A DNA stretch of 64,000 nt from Paenibacillus endophyticus (GCF_014192395.1 NZ_JACHXW010000010.1:131592-195591); one strand, 5' to 3'. Shown: positions 25,260 to 33,585, counted from the stretch's first letter. Numbers and translations are program-made. Notes: generated from the letters alone by a model not told the origin.

Positions 25260-26756
25260 CTATTGGGTTGGTGTCATATCGCTGAACATCGCAGCAAAAC
25301 ATTTGATTTCTCCCGCGTCATTGCGAATACAATTAATAGTCAGCCATTCCGGATAGACTTCTCCATTTTTGCGACGATTCCATATTTCCCCTTGCCAGCT
25401 TCCTGTACTTTGCAGAGAGGCCCACATACCCGCGTAAAAGGCTTTATCCTGCTTCCCTGATTTCAGCAGGCTCGCGGTTTGACCAACAGCCTCCTCCGAC
25501 AAGTAGCCGGTCACTTCAGTAAAACGACCGTTAACCGATTGAATAAACCCTTTCGGATCAGTGACCATTATGCCTTGGGAGGTTTGATCCATAATGCTTA
25601 ATGTTAAACTCAGCTTCTCCTGATAGTACATCCAGATCACAAGAATTAAACTTGCCAGAGCCACTTGGGACAGCGCCATAAACCCGATCGCATAGTGTCC
25701 TGTCAGATTGAAGAGCGCCGTTAGAAGCAATGGCGGGAAAAAGCCGCCAAGACCTCCCATTGCTGATATGAGCCCATTCGCAATACCCGCCTGCTTCGAG
25801 AAATACATCGGAACCAGCTTGAAAATCGTACCGTTCCCTGTACCCGCGCATAGAGCGATCGTTAAACATCCTACTGTATAAATTTCAATGGATGGCGCAA
25901 AGGATAAGATGACGGCCGATAACGTTAAGCCGCCGAACACAGCCATCAGAATGGTGAATGGATTCCATCTGTCCCCCATCCAGCCGCCGACTGGTCTCAT
26001 GATCGTAGCCAGAACGATGAAGCCGGCTGTCCGAATACCTGCATCGACTTTTGTTAGCTCGAAGTGGGAGACCAGAAAGTTAGGCAGGTAAACGGTAAAT
26101 GCCACGAATGATCCGAAAGTAATGAAGTAAAATAAGCATAGCAGCCATAACTTCTCATTCTTATATACCCCTTTAATCTGTTCCGTCAAAGAAGCGGTGC
26201 TTTTGGGCTCATGCTTATCTCCAAGCAAAAAGTTAATGCCGATAAAGATGGCCAGAAGCACGGCATACATCAGTACGGTTTTTTCCCAGCCCATGTGATT
26301 CGCAACCACCGGTGCCGCGAAAGCCGTTATCGCCGTCCCTAGATTACCTACTCCATAAATCCCATTAACTAGCCCATGCTTTTCTTTCGGGTAATACTTA
26401 GGCAAAGAGGTAACACCGACGGAAAAGACGGCTCCGCCAATCCCTAACACCACTCCTCCTATAATGAGGTCGATGAAGGAGTCTGCTATGCTAATCCAAT
26501 AGATCGGTGCCAGCAGCAGCAGGAAGCTAATGATAAACAACACTCGCGCGCCGTACCGATTCGTCCAATAACCCGCTGGAATGCGCAACAAAGAACCAAA
26601 TAGGATTGGAGTCGCTGTAACCAAGGCCAACTGGCCTGAGCTTAATGAAATGTCCTCTTTAATAAATGGCATCAACGAAGACAGAATAACCCAGATCATG
26701 AAACCTAAAGCTAGACTGAGTGTTTGAATAGACAATGGACGATTATTGCCGTTCAT
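25260..26756 (-). CDS. NarK/NasA-type nitrate/nitrite transporter fused to a C-terminal PAS domain
   Basis: 498 residues. Residues 1-385 form a 12-helix MFS transporter of the nitrate/nitrite porter group (RIPAGYWTNRYGARVLF; GVGNLGTAITAFAAP; RPVGGWMGDRWNP; AGTGNGTIFKLVP). Residues 390-498 are a PAS domain: IMDQTSQGIMVTDPKGFIQSVN and RFTEVTGYLSEEAVGQ, then WNRRKNGEVYPEWLTI and a final FSDMT. B. subtilis NarK has only about 395 residues and no such domain. GGAAGGGG precedes the ATG. It starts an operon with mobA and moeA and has its own Fnr-box promoter. Confidence 0.9.
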   Translation of the reverse strand: MNGNNRPLSIQTLSLALGFMIWVILSSLMPFIKEDISLSSGQLALVTATPILFGSLLRIPAGYWTNRYGARVLFIISFLLLLAPIYWISIADSFIDLIIGGVVLGIGGAVFSVGVTSLPKYYPKEKHGLVNGIYGVGNLGTAITAFAAPVVANHMGWEKTVLMYAVLLAIFIGINFLLGDKHEPKSTASLTEQIKGVYKNEKLWLLCLFYFITFGSFVAFTVYLPNFLVSHFELTKVDAGIRTAGFIVLATIMRPVGGWMGDRWNPFTILMAVFGGLTLSAVILSFAPSIEIYTVGCLTIALCAGTGNGTIFKLVPMYFSKQAGIANGLISAMGGLGGFFPPLLLTALFNLTGHYAIGFMALSQVALASLILVIWMYYQEKLSLTLSIMDQTSQGIMVTDPKGFIQSVNGRFTEVTGYLSEEAVGQTASLLKSGKQDKAFYAGMWASLQSTGSWQGEIWNRRKNGEVYPEWLTINCIRNDAGEIKCFAAMFSDMTPTQ

Positions 26757-26816
26757 GTTTAACCCCTTCCTTCTGTGCTTATGCGTTTTGGTATGTATGT
26801 CTTGGCTTGTAAATGT

Positions 26817-26860
26817 ATTAAACCATCAAGCCCATATAGGCCGCAGTGACCTTTATCACA
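26817..26860 (-). promoter_or_regulatory. Fnr-dependent promoter of the transporter-mobA-moeA operon
   Basis: TGTGATAAAGGTCACT (26860-26845, minus) matches TGTGA-N6-TCACA in nine of ten positions. A -10-like TTTAAT follows at 26822-26817. The box centre would be about 41 bases before the transcription start, the class II position. Confidence 0.75.
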
Positions 26861-26902
26861 AATACATAGCTAAATTAGAAATTCGCCTTACTCCTATGCA
26901 TA

Positions 26903-26943
26903 GAAAAAGCCTGTACTCCCGCCTTTTACGGAGTTCAGGCTTC
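26903..26943 (-). terminator. Terminator of the reductase operon
   Basis: AAGCCTG-ACTCC pairs with GGAGT-CAGGCTT around a ten-base loop; on the minus strand a T run follows. It separates the reductase operon from the transporter operon. Confidence 0.85.
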
Positions 26944-26961
26944 AGTTATTTGGGCATCTCA

Positions 26962-27264
26962 TTACGCTGCCGGGATATCCTCGAAGTATATCCAATACGT
27001 TAGCTTGCCTTCGATATCATGAGAAACAAAATGATGTCTTGCGCAGGTATTCTCCAGCTTTGTTGCGCTGCCATCGAATATAGGGACGGATAGAAACTGT
27101 GTAGGCTTCAAATAAAACGTTATGAACTTTCCGTCTTCTGCGAGCTTCACTCTGAACAAGGGTGGATATGGCTTTGGCTTCGTCTGCTCTTCTCCTGAAT
27201 GATCTTCAATCCATATTTCTACCTTGCGTCCCACGTAGGCAGATAAGCCCTTTTCCCATTCCAT
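26962..27264 (-). CDS. Conserved-context small protein of the nitrate operon, function unknown
   Basis: 100 residues from the ATG at 27264 (AGAGGG six bases upstream). The product looks like a soluble beta-rich protein: RKVEIWIEDHSG, FRVKLAEDGKFITFYL and KLTYWIYFEDIP are strand-like. One Cys and two His (CARHHFVSHD) could bind a metal, but this is only a guess. I do not recognise the family. It is the last gene of the reductase operon, 21 bases after the preceding stop codon, and is probably co-expressed. Confidence 0.7.
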   Translation of the reverse strand: MEWEKGLSAYVGRKVEIWIEDHSGEEQTKPKPYPPLFRVKLAEDGKFITFYLKPTQFLSVPIFDGSATKLENTCARHHFVSHDIEGKLTYWIYFEDIPAA

Positions 27265-27285
27265 AATCATCCCTCTTATTCCTTG

Positions 27286-27612
27286 TTAATTTTTGCCGCA
27301 ATGGCTGCAGCCTTCATGCGCTTCTTTGATATCAAGCTGAATCCGGTAGCCCTGCAGCCAGTCCATGAACCGCAGTGCAGCATTCTCCTCCAGGTACGCT
27401 AGAATCTCCTCTTCACACTGCCACTTCGCCATGCCTTTCACTTCAGCTACAACGATATCGACTAGCTCCTGATCCTGCTGCTTCGCTTCCATATGCCAGC
27501 TGCCTTTACCGGTGAATAAGCTTTGCAATTGCTGCTCAACAGCCTGCTCGAAATGTTGTTCCGGTTCATGTTCGCGAATGAAGCATAAATCCAAAAAGAA
27601 CTCTGCTATCAT
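27286..27612 (-). CDS. Small acidic protein of the nitrate operon, function unknown
   Basis: 108 residues, mostly helical and acidic, with a C-terminal CSHCG. Its ATG overlaps the stop codon of the 62-residue membrane protein (ATGA), which implies coupled translation. Size, acidity and position recall assembly chaperones of molybdoenzymes (NarJ/NapD-like), but no family motif is visible, so this is inference. The Cys pair might take part in metal or cofactor handling. Confidence 0.7.
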   Translation of the reverse strand: MIAEFFLDLCFIREHEPEQHFEQAVEQQLQSLFTGKGSWHMEAKQQDQELVDIVVAEVKGMAKWQCEEEILAYLEENAALRFMDWLQGYRIQLDIKEAHEGCSHCGKN

Positions 27613-27797
27613 TTCGATTTCCCTTCCTTCTTATAAATAGATAAGGCAATCGGGAACAGAATAATATTCAATACCGCGAATATAAGGACCAGTTCATATT
27701 TTTGATGGAAATAATGATTGACCGCGTATTGGGTACATACAACATTTAGAAAAAGAACAACGCACAGCATGATTACGCCTCTATAGCTACGTTTCAT
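27609..27797 (-). CDS. Small membrane protein with two helices
   Basis: 62 residues with two hydrophobic segments (about 8-25 and 36-54) and a basic C-terminus (KKEGKSK). Its start overlaps the end of the Rieske gene by 11 bases, and its end overlaps the next gene by four. It may anchor or stabilise the reductase complex. I do not recognise a family. Confidence 0.72.
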   Translation of the reverse strand: MKRSYRGVIMLCVVLFLNVVCTQYAVNHYFHQKYELVLIFAVLNIILFPIALSIYKKEGKSK

Positions 27798-28320
27798 AAC
27801 GTTTCACTCCCGTTGCAATTACAGCGCCATTTTCTACGACTACAGCAATTTCGGGAAGCGGCCTTCTAGGCGGGCCTGCCGTCGGCTTGCCTGTCTTGGC
27901 ATCGAAATAGCCATGATGACATGGACAGACCATTTTTTCTTCCTCCCGGTTCCAGAAGACGGGACATTTCAAATGCGTACAAGCATTCTGATAAGCCTTG
28001 TACTCGTTTTCTCCCAATCGAATAAGCAACGCAGATTCATGCTCGCTCGGATACGAGAATTCAGCGGATTCGCCAATAGATAGGGATGCGATATCTACAA
28101 TCTTCTTTTTCGCATAGCTTTTCGTATGGAATCCCATCAGTTCTTTGGCTGCAAGCCCGCCCCAGGGCAGGGTGGAAATCGCGAATACGCCTGCTGCGCC
28201 AACCATTGTCTTCATAAACCCGCGCCGATCCAGAAGCCGCTCATTTTCTTTATGGATATTATGTGTGTAATTGTCTTCATCGAACGGTATTTTGTTGTTT
28301 TTCCCATTATCCTTTTCCAT
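27787..28320 (-). CDS. Rieske [2Fe-2S] protein with N-terminal membrane anchor
   Basis: 177 residues. DRRGFMKTMVGAAGVFAIST is a twin-arginine-type signal anchor preceded by a polar stretch of about 30 residues. The Rieske cluster is complete: CTHLKC gives Cys and His, CPCHHG the second pair. The tail (GPPRRPLPEIAVVVENGAVI) is as in QcrA and arsenite-oxidase small subunits. AAGGGGG precedes the ATG. In this operon it would accept electrons outside the membrane or pass them from menaquinol to the b-type subunit. It follows the ferredoxin gene by 12 bases. Confidence 0.92.
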   Translation of the reverse strand: MEKDNGKNNKIPFDEDNYTHNIHKENERLLDRRGFMKTMVGAAGVFAISTLPWGGLAAKELMGFHTKSYAKKKIVDIASLSIGESAEFSYPSEHESALLIRLGENEYKAYQNACTHLKCPVFWNREEEKMVCPCHHGYFDAKTGKPTAGPPRRPLPEIAVVVENGAVIATGVKRYET

Positions 28321-28332
28321 TTGCTAACCCCC

Positions 28333-28896
28333 TTAAAACAGCTTTTGTTTCCCTTGCAATATACCAGGAAGACTGATCTTCACATTCGTCTCCCCTTCTA
28401 ACGGATCGAAAGGCTGATGGCTTGACATCCATTTTCCCAGACGATGCTGCTCTTGTTTCATTTCCAGCTCATCCTCTGTAATCCATTGCAGCGTATTCGT
28501 CGGACATACGGATGCGCACATTGGAGGAATGCCTTCTTTGGTCCGATCATAGCAAAGGTCGCATTTGTACATGAAATTCTGCTCTTCGTCGAACTTAGGG
28601 ATACCGTAAGGGCAAGCAATCGTACAATTCTGGCAGCCGATGCATTTCTCAACCATTGCCGATAATACGGCACCTTCCGGAGTAATTTGTATGGCTTGCG
28701 CCGGACAGCTTCGGGCGCATGCAGGATTAACGCAGTGCAGGCACATCAGCGGTATCGTTTGCCGGTTTACGAGTGGATTGACATCATATACGTAGTTGCG
28801 GTTCCGCTCGTCATGGCCGCCGCACTGCGTGCATGCCGCCAAGCAGCTTCGGCAGCCAATACAGTTATCCATTTCGATATATAGTAGTTTCTTCAC
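28333..28896 (-). CDS. Four-cluster [4Fe-4S] ferredoxin subunit (DmsB/NrfC-like)
   Basis: 187 residues from a GTG with AGGAGG seven bases upstream. Four cysteine groups are visible: CIGCRSCLAAC, CLHCVNPACARSCP, CIGCQNCTIACP and CDLC...CASVCP. This is the standard electron-transfer subunit of Mo-bis-MGD enzymes. No signal peptide is present, so it stays in the cytoplasm with the catalytic subunit. The start overlaps the stop codon of the catalytic gene (GTGA). It should carry electrons from the membrane subunit to the Mo site. Confidence 0.93.
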   Translation of the reverse strand: MKKLLYIEMDNCIGCRSCLAACTQCGGHDERNRNYVYDVNPLVNRQTIPLMCLHCVNPACARSCPAQAIQITPEGAVLSAMVEKCIGCQNCTIACPYGIPKFDEEQNFMYKCDLCYDRTKEGIPPMCASVCPTNTLQWITEDELEMKQEQHRLGKWMSSHQPFDPLEGETNVKISLPGILQGKQKLF

Positions 28897-31067
28897 CGCA
28901 CTGCCTCCTTGCTGATTACCGTTTTTTCCAGCTCCGCCGCGCAGGCCTTGAACTCAGGCATGCGGGACATTGGGTCCAGAGCAGGTATTGTCAATAAATT
29001 AACCGCCAGCTCATGTCCGAAATGGTAAGGAACAAAAACCGTATCCTTGCGTATCGCTTCCGTTACCTTTACCTTGAAGTGGGCTTCGCCGCGACGTGTG
29101 TATAATCGCACAAGCTCATCATGCACTATGTCATACTGTTTTGCCGTATCGGGATGCACCTCAACATATGGTTCTGGGCACATATCATGCAGGAATGATA
29201 TTCTACGTGTCTGATTGCCGGATAAGTAATGATAGACAACTCTCCCCGTTGTTAAGCGGAGTGGATATTGCTCGCATGGCTCCTCGGCTGGGGGACGGTA
29301 GGGAAGCGCGCAAATTTTGGCTTTGCCGTCCGCATGATAATATTGCTGATTGAGGAACATGTATGGCGTTCCCGGGTCATTCTCATCCTTGCAAGGCCAG
29401 AATACACCGTTTTGCTTCTCGATTTTGTCCCATGTCGCGCCGTAGTAATCCGCATAGCCGCCTTTGGAGGCTAGTCTGAATTCCTCCGCCACCTTGGCTG
29501 CAGTCGTCAGATGAGAGAAATATTTGCCCCGGCCCATTCTCTCTGCAAGCTCGACCGCAATTAACCAGTCCGGCTTCGATTCGCCAATCGGCTCTTGGGC
29601 TTTGTTGATTTTGATGATTCTGCCTTCCAGATTGGTTACCGTACCTTCATCCTCCGACCATGTGACTGAAGGCAGCACAACATCGGCGAATTCAGCCGAT
29701 TCCGATAAATACATATCTGAACAAACCATGAAATCCAAGTTCTTCAGTGCTGCTTTCACATCATTCAAGTTAGGTGCTGACACTGCAGGATTAGAGCAAA
29801 GCAAGTAAAGCGCTCTGATCGTTTTATTGTGCATGAGCTCGAACATTTCATAAGCCGATACGCCAGGGAGCGGCATTTCTTCCGGCTCGATTCCCCATAC
29901 GCTGCATACCTCTTGTACATGCTTAGGATTCGTTATCTTACGGTAGCCTGGCAGCGCATCAGCCTTCTGCCCGTGCTCGCGTCCGCCCTGGCCATTCCCT
30001 TGTCCCGTTAATGTCGCAACGCCCGATTTGGGACGACCGATTTTCCCCGTAACCAAGCACATATTCGTGTAGGCGGATACGTTGTCCGATCCTCTCGTTT
30101 GCTGCTCAATGCCGCGTGCAAACATAACGATCGCATTCGGCGCTTTTCCGTAAATTTCTGCCGCGCGAATTAATTTCTCAGGTGCTACGCCTGTTATCTC
30201 ACTCGTATATTCCGGCGTGAATTGACTCACGAGCTCCTTCGTTTCCTCGAAGCCGTTCGTATGCGCCAAAGTGAACTTCTCATCCGCATAACCATTCTGA
30301 ATCAGAAGATTGACCATGCAGTTGGCCAGCGCCAGATCGGTGCCCGGCTTCAGGTCCAGATGAATGTCAGCCCGCCTCGCGAGCGGCGTCTCTCTTGGGT
30401 CTACAACAATGAGGTAGCCGCCGCGGCTCTGTACCTCCCAAACCCGGAACATCGAGGTTGGATGACATTCCGCTGTGTTGCTGCCTGCTATAAACAAACA
30501 ATCCGTTTCATGGATATCCGTCCAAGGCAGAGTAGAACCGCGATCCACGCCAAAGCTTCTAAGAAATCCTGCTGCTGCGCTCGACATGCAGAATCGGCCG
30601 TTATAATCAATGTAGCGCGTCTGCAAGGCAACCCTTGCAAACTTTCCGGTCAGATAGCATTTTTCATTAGTCATCGATACGCCGCTATATACGGATAATG
30701 AATCTTTGCCATACTCCGTCTGCAGCTCCTTGAATTTACGAGTGATCAGTTCGTAAGCTTCATCCCACGTAGCTTCTCGGAAGCCTTCCTTCGTCCCCTT
30801 CGTCGATGCGTCATCACGAATCAATGGACGCAGCAGCCGATCATCATGGTTCGTCTGCTGATAAGCTGTAACGCCTTTCGGACACATTTTGCCGAGCGTC
30901 ACCGGCCAATCATATCTAGGCTCTACGCCAATAATCGTATTTTTAGTCGTATCCACTCTCAAATTCATGCCGCATTGCATGCCGCAATAGGAGCAATGAG
31001 TCGCAACTAATTTTTCTTTAGGATGAATGACATTGGGAATTTCTTTATAAAATTTATCCTTTAGCAT
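28893..31067 (-). CDS. Molybdopterin oxidoreductase catalytic subunit, putative nitrate reductase (Nap/Nas-like)
   Basis: 724 residues from the ATG at 31067, nine bases after GGAGG; it overlaps the upstream gene by 14 bases. CSYCGMQCGMNL with KMCPKG binds an N-terminal [4Fe-4S] cluster. YNGRFCMSSAAAG carries the cysteine that ligates Mo in Nap and Nas enzymes. GQGNGQGGREHGQKADALPGYR and the C-terminal TTGRVVYHYLSGNQTRR bind bis-MGD. There is no Tat signal, and the length fits assimilatory NasC/NarB types. Its neighbours (NarK-like transporter, MobA, MoeA, Fnr boxes) favour respiratory nitrate reduction in the cytoplasm. A different oxyanion substrate cannot be excluded. Confidence 0.9.
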   Translation of the reverse strand: MLKDKFYKEIPNVIHPKEKLVATHCSYCGMQCGMNLRVDTTKNTIIGVEPRYDWPVTLGKMCPKGVTAYQQTNHDDRLLRPLIRDDASTKGTKEGFREATWDEAYELITRKFKELQTEYGKDSLSVYSGVSMTNEKCYLTGKFARVALQTRYIDYNGRFCMSSAAAGFLRSFGVDRGSTLPWTDIHETDCLFIAGSNTAECHPTSMFRVWEVQSRGGYLIVVDPRETPLARRADIHLDLKPGTDLALANCMVNLLIQNGYADEKFTLAHTNGFEETKELVSQFTPEYTSEITGVAPEKLIRAAEIYGKAPNAIVMFARGIEQQTRGSDNVSAYTNMCLVTGKIGRPKSGVATLTGQGNGQGGREHGQKADALPGYRKITNPKHVQEVCSVWGIEPEEMPLPGVSAYEMFELMHNKTIRALYLLCSNPAVSAPNLNDVKAALKNLDFMVCSDMYLSESAEFADVVLPSVTWSEDEGTVTNLEGRIIKINKAQEPIGESKPDWLIAVELAERMGRGKYFSHLTTAAKVAEEFRLASKGGYADYYGATWDKIEKQNGVFWPCKDENDPGTPYMFLNQQYYHADGKAKICALPYRPPAEEPCEQYPLRLTTGRVVYHYLSGNQTRRISFLHDMCPEPYVEVHPDTAKQYDIVHDELVRLYTRRGEAHFKVKVTEAIRKDTVFVPYHFGHELAVNLLTIPALDPMSRMPEFKACAAELEKTVISKEAVR

Positions 31068-32094
31068 TCTGGTTAGCCTCCTTGACCTTGATGGTATGGG
31101 TAGCAACGCCCGCGAACCTTGACATGCGGTATTTACGCCTGCAAGGCAAGCACAGCTCAGCCAGATGGAAACCTTCCGTCATTGCAAATTCGATTTCATT
31201 CTGCTTCAAGACTTGAATCACATCGTCCGACTGCTCCACAGAAACGAACCCGGTACCGCATACCTTGCATGCCTTCATCTCCTTCTCGCCGTAGTGCTCA
31301 CGATAGTTTTTCGCGAACACACTGAGCGGGCGAATCGGAATATGTGCCAGCTTGCCGAAGGGCAAATAAATCAGCGTCAGGATAACCGACCATTGATGGA
31401 TCAGCGTCATAACCGGATGCCCCCAGCCATGAAGGACAATGTTGCTGAAAGTCAGCAGGAGACCCGTAATGCTGATAAACAGCAGCAGGTATAGCGGCAG
31501 AAAGTCGTAAACGAATGTTTGTTCCGCCCGTGCCTGCATGTTCTTGATGCGGCGATACAACGCCATACATACACCGGCAATAACCATGAACGCGGTAATA
31601 TTCAAAGCATTGTAGAAGAGAAATGCGATCCATCCATCAGCCTTCACCCTCATGATGTCAAGTCCGAAGCCAACGACCGTATAAGTGCCATTGTCTTCCA
31701 TCGTGAAATACATCCAACCGAACACCAGCGGAAAAGTAACGCATGCCGAGAGGATGCAGCCCCAGCCCAGCAGCACATGCTGCGTCCAACGATAGACGCC
31801 GCGATTCCAGATGAAACGATAAGTTGCTAGATGCTCGACCGACGTTTGCGGAGTGCTTCTGCGGAATAAAAGCTTGATCCCCTTCTTAATGATTAATTTG
31901 GTTGGTGGACGCTCCGCCCAAGCGATAAACCGGTAGAAGAATCCGCCAATAAATACGATGGTTCCGACCATATAACCGTAAAGCGCTAGATCGATATGCG
32001 TGAAAAACCGAGTGCCGATATAAACCAATACAATTAGGGCAACTATGGTCAAAAAATACATTTTCGCGAATTTCGTTGCAAAAGCAAAATTCAT
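31054..32094 (-). CDS. Six-helix membrane subunit, NarI/b-type cytochrome-like, with C-terminal Cys domain
   Basis: 346 residues from the ATG at 32094 (AAGGAGG six bases upstream); the frame extends to 32178 through the Fnr box and is not used. Six hydrophobic segments are visible. Histidines in helix 3 (TQHVLLGWG), before helix 6 (HGWGHPVM) and in helix 6 (LIHQWSV, LAHIPIRP) could ligate haem b as in NarI. The last 75 residues are soluble with CKVC and CLPC pairs, a possible metal site not found in NarI. It opens the operon and should oxidise menaquinol. The family is uncertain. Confidence 0.82.
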   Translation of the reverse strand: MNFAFATKFAKMYFLTIVALIVLVYIGTRFFTHIDLALYGYMVGTIVFIGGFFYRFIAWAERPPTKLIIKKGIKLLFRRSTPQTSVEHLATYRFIWNRGVYRWTQHVLLGWGCILSACVTFPLVFGWMYFTMEDNGTYTVVGFGLDIMRVKADGWIAFLFYNALNITAFMVIAGVCMALYRRIKNMQARAEQTFVYDFLPLYLLLFISITGLLLTFSNIVLHGWGHPVMTLIHQWSVILTLIYLPFGKLAHIPIRPLSVFAKNYREHYGEKEMKACKVCGTGFVSVEQSDDVIQVLKQNEIEFAMTEGFHLAELCLPCRRKYRMSRFAGVATHTIKVKEANQNAKG

Positions 32095-32130
32095 AGCAAA
32101 TCCTCCTTCGTCGTACATTTCTTTCCTCAT

Positions 32131-32172
32131 TAAAACATGCCATGTATGTGAAACACTGTGACGTTTATCACA
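32131..32172 (-). promoter_or_regulatory. Fnr-dependent promoter of the reductase operon
   Basis: TGTGATAAACGTCACA (32172-32157, minus) is a perfect TGTGA-N6-TCACA box. TTTAAT at 32136-32131 is the same -10 hexamer as in the transporter promoter, at the same distance. The box centre is about 41 bases before the expected start. Confidence 0.82.
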
Positions 32173-32291
32173 TCGCATGCTTTACGCGTGCAAGATAAGA
32201 AGAAACGCTTGACGGTGTCCTTACTATAGTCGCCATCGTTTCGTCGAAGCGACTAGAGAAAGTACGAGCAAACCCTATACTTTGCTATATT

Positions 32292-32331
32292 TTCAAAAAA
32301 AGAACCTTCCTGAACAAGACATTCAGGAAGG
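32292..32331 (-). terminator. Orphan minus-strand terminator upstream of the reductase promoter
   Basis: CCTTCCTGAA (32331-32322) and TTCAGGAAGG (32314-32305) form a perfect 10-bp stem; on the minus strand TTCTTTTTTT follows. No minus-strand gene is annotated just upstream. It could end a small RNA or a leader transcript from 32340-32640, or shield the nitrate promoter. Confidence 0.7.
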
Positions 32332-32639
32332 CATCATCAAGGAGGCAATCAGATTAGATATCGAAAACCGTGAAGACAAACTTCCATTAACAGTAGTTCC
32401 CATGCACTTTGTTAAGCAAAACAATAGTCATACAAGAATGAGTGCATATTCTCTGAAAAGGGAGAGACCGAGTCAGAGCGATCACCCCTTTTTTACTAAT
32501 TATCGAGTACTGCGCTATTAAGGGCGCTAGCTATATCTGTGTCGAAAAAAAGCGTATATTCGCTTGGCGAGATGATTTCGCGATGCTACACTTATCGAGA
32601 ACATTTTCGTACGGAAATAGACGCCTAGGAGGACTCCAG
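32332..32639. other. Intergenic stretch between the terminator and the BTAD regulator
   Basis: An open frame at 32282-32521 (plus, 79 codons) has no ribosome binding site and crosses the terminator; I leave it out. The promoter of the regulator gene should be near 32540-32600. The minus strand could encode a small RNA ending at 32292. Confidence 0.4.
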
Positions 32640-33368
32640 ATGGACGATAATCAATCCAAAATTCGATGCTTCGGGCATTTTATGCTGCTCGACCCCAGCG
32701 GAGAAGCGGTGAAATGGCGTACGTCCAAAGCCGAGGAGCTAATGGCCTATCTCGTCCATCATCGGGGAGAGGCTGTAGAACGGACTCGAATTATGGACGC
32801 TCTCTGGGGCAACGATGCCGCGAAAACTCCCGCCTATTTCAACACGACGGCGCACTATCTTCGCAATAATCTATTAAACATCGGACTAGTTGATATTTTG
32901 CAGCATAGCAAGGGAAAGTATCGCATTCGAGTCGATTCATTCGAGGTCGATTCGCTTGTCTTCGAACGCTGGCAGCCCTCCTGCAAGACCATTCATTCCG
33001 GTAATCTCACCGAATGCGAGGATACCGTTAAGCTGTATACGGGCAGCTACCTAGCGAACAAGGATTACAGCTGGACCGAGCAGCGTCGAGCCTCATATGA
33101 GAACAAGTACCTGGAACTTGTCATTGGCATAAACGACTACTATGTGAACGAGGGAACATATTCTACCTCGATTAAATTCCTCAAAAAAGCGATTAAACAA
33201 GTACCATGGAACGAAACCATACACAATCTGCTAATTCGATCGCATTTGGAGGACCACGATCGCCTCGCTGCATTGAAACAATACGATGCGCTTAAACGAA
33301 TGTTACGACGTGAATACCGAGAAGATCCCAGCGATGAGATCAAACGCTTGATGCATTTAAGGAACTAG
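32640..33368 (+). CDS. Winged-helix/BTAD (SARP-like) transcriptional regulator
   Basis: 242 residues from the ATG at 32640, seven bases after AGGAGG. Residues 1-95 form an OmpR-type winged helix (CFGHFMLLDPSGEAVKW; KAEELMAYLVHHRGEAVERTRIMDALWG). Residues 110-242 are a bacterial transcriptional activator domain with TPR-like helices (LYTGSYLANKDYSWTEQRRA; AIKQVPWNETIHNLLIRSH; ALKQYDALKRMLRREY). In Bacillota such proteins are often single-output regulators without a receiver domain. It is divergent from the reductase operon, so it may control it together with Fnr. Signal unknown. Confidence 0.85.
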   Translation: MDDNQSKIRCFGHFMLLDPSGEAVKWRTSKAEELMAYLVHHRGEAVERTRIMDALWGNDAAKTPAYFNTTAHYLRNNLLNIGLVDILQHSKGKYRIRVDSFEVDSLVFERWQPSCKTIHSGNLTECEDTVKLYTGSYLANKDYSWTEQRRASYENKYLELVIGINDYYVNEGTYSTSIKFLKKAIKQVPWNETIHNLLIRSHLEDHDRLAALKQYDALKRMLRREYREDPSDEIKRLMHLRN

Positions 33369-33585
33369 GACTTTAAAACTATTTCTCACACAAATAAAGT
33401 CCATATATCTAGTTCGTTCGACAAATTCAAAATTTTGGAATTCAAGCACTTAGGACTTCTACATCCCTTATATATCAAGCGATTTCGGGGTATTCCATCC
33501 TCATATTCCTTCAAATCTTGTTTACTATCTATTGCTAAAATAGAACTATGTTTGACAACTATTATTTAGAGATAGGAGTTTGATT

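Noticed and set aside
28893..31067. Formate dehydrogenase instead of nitrate reductase
   Set aside because: The Mo-ligand region is CMSSA as in Nap/Nas, without a selenocysteine-type site, and the neighbours are a nitrate porter and Fnr boxes. It remains possible but less likely.
32282..32521. 79-codon plus-strand open frame
   Set aside because: It begins inside a terminator region, lacks a ribosome binding site and shows no family motif.
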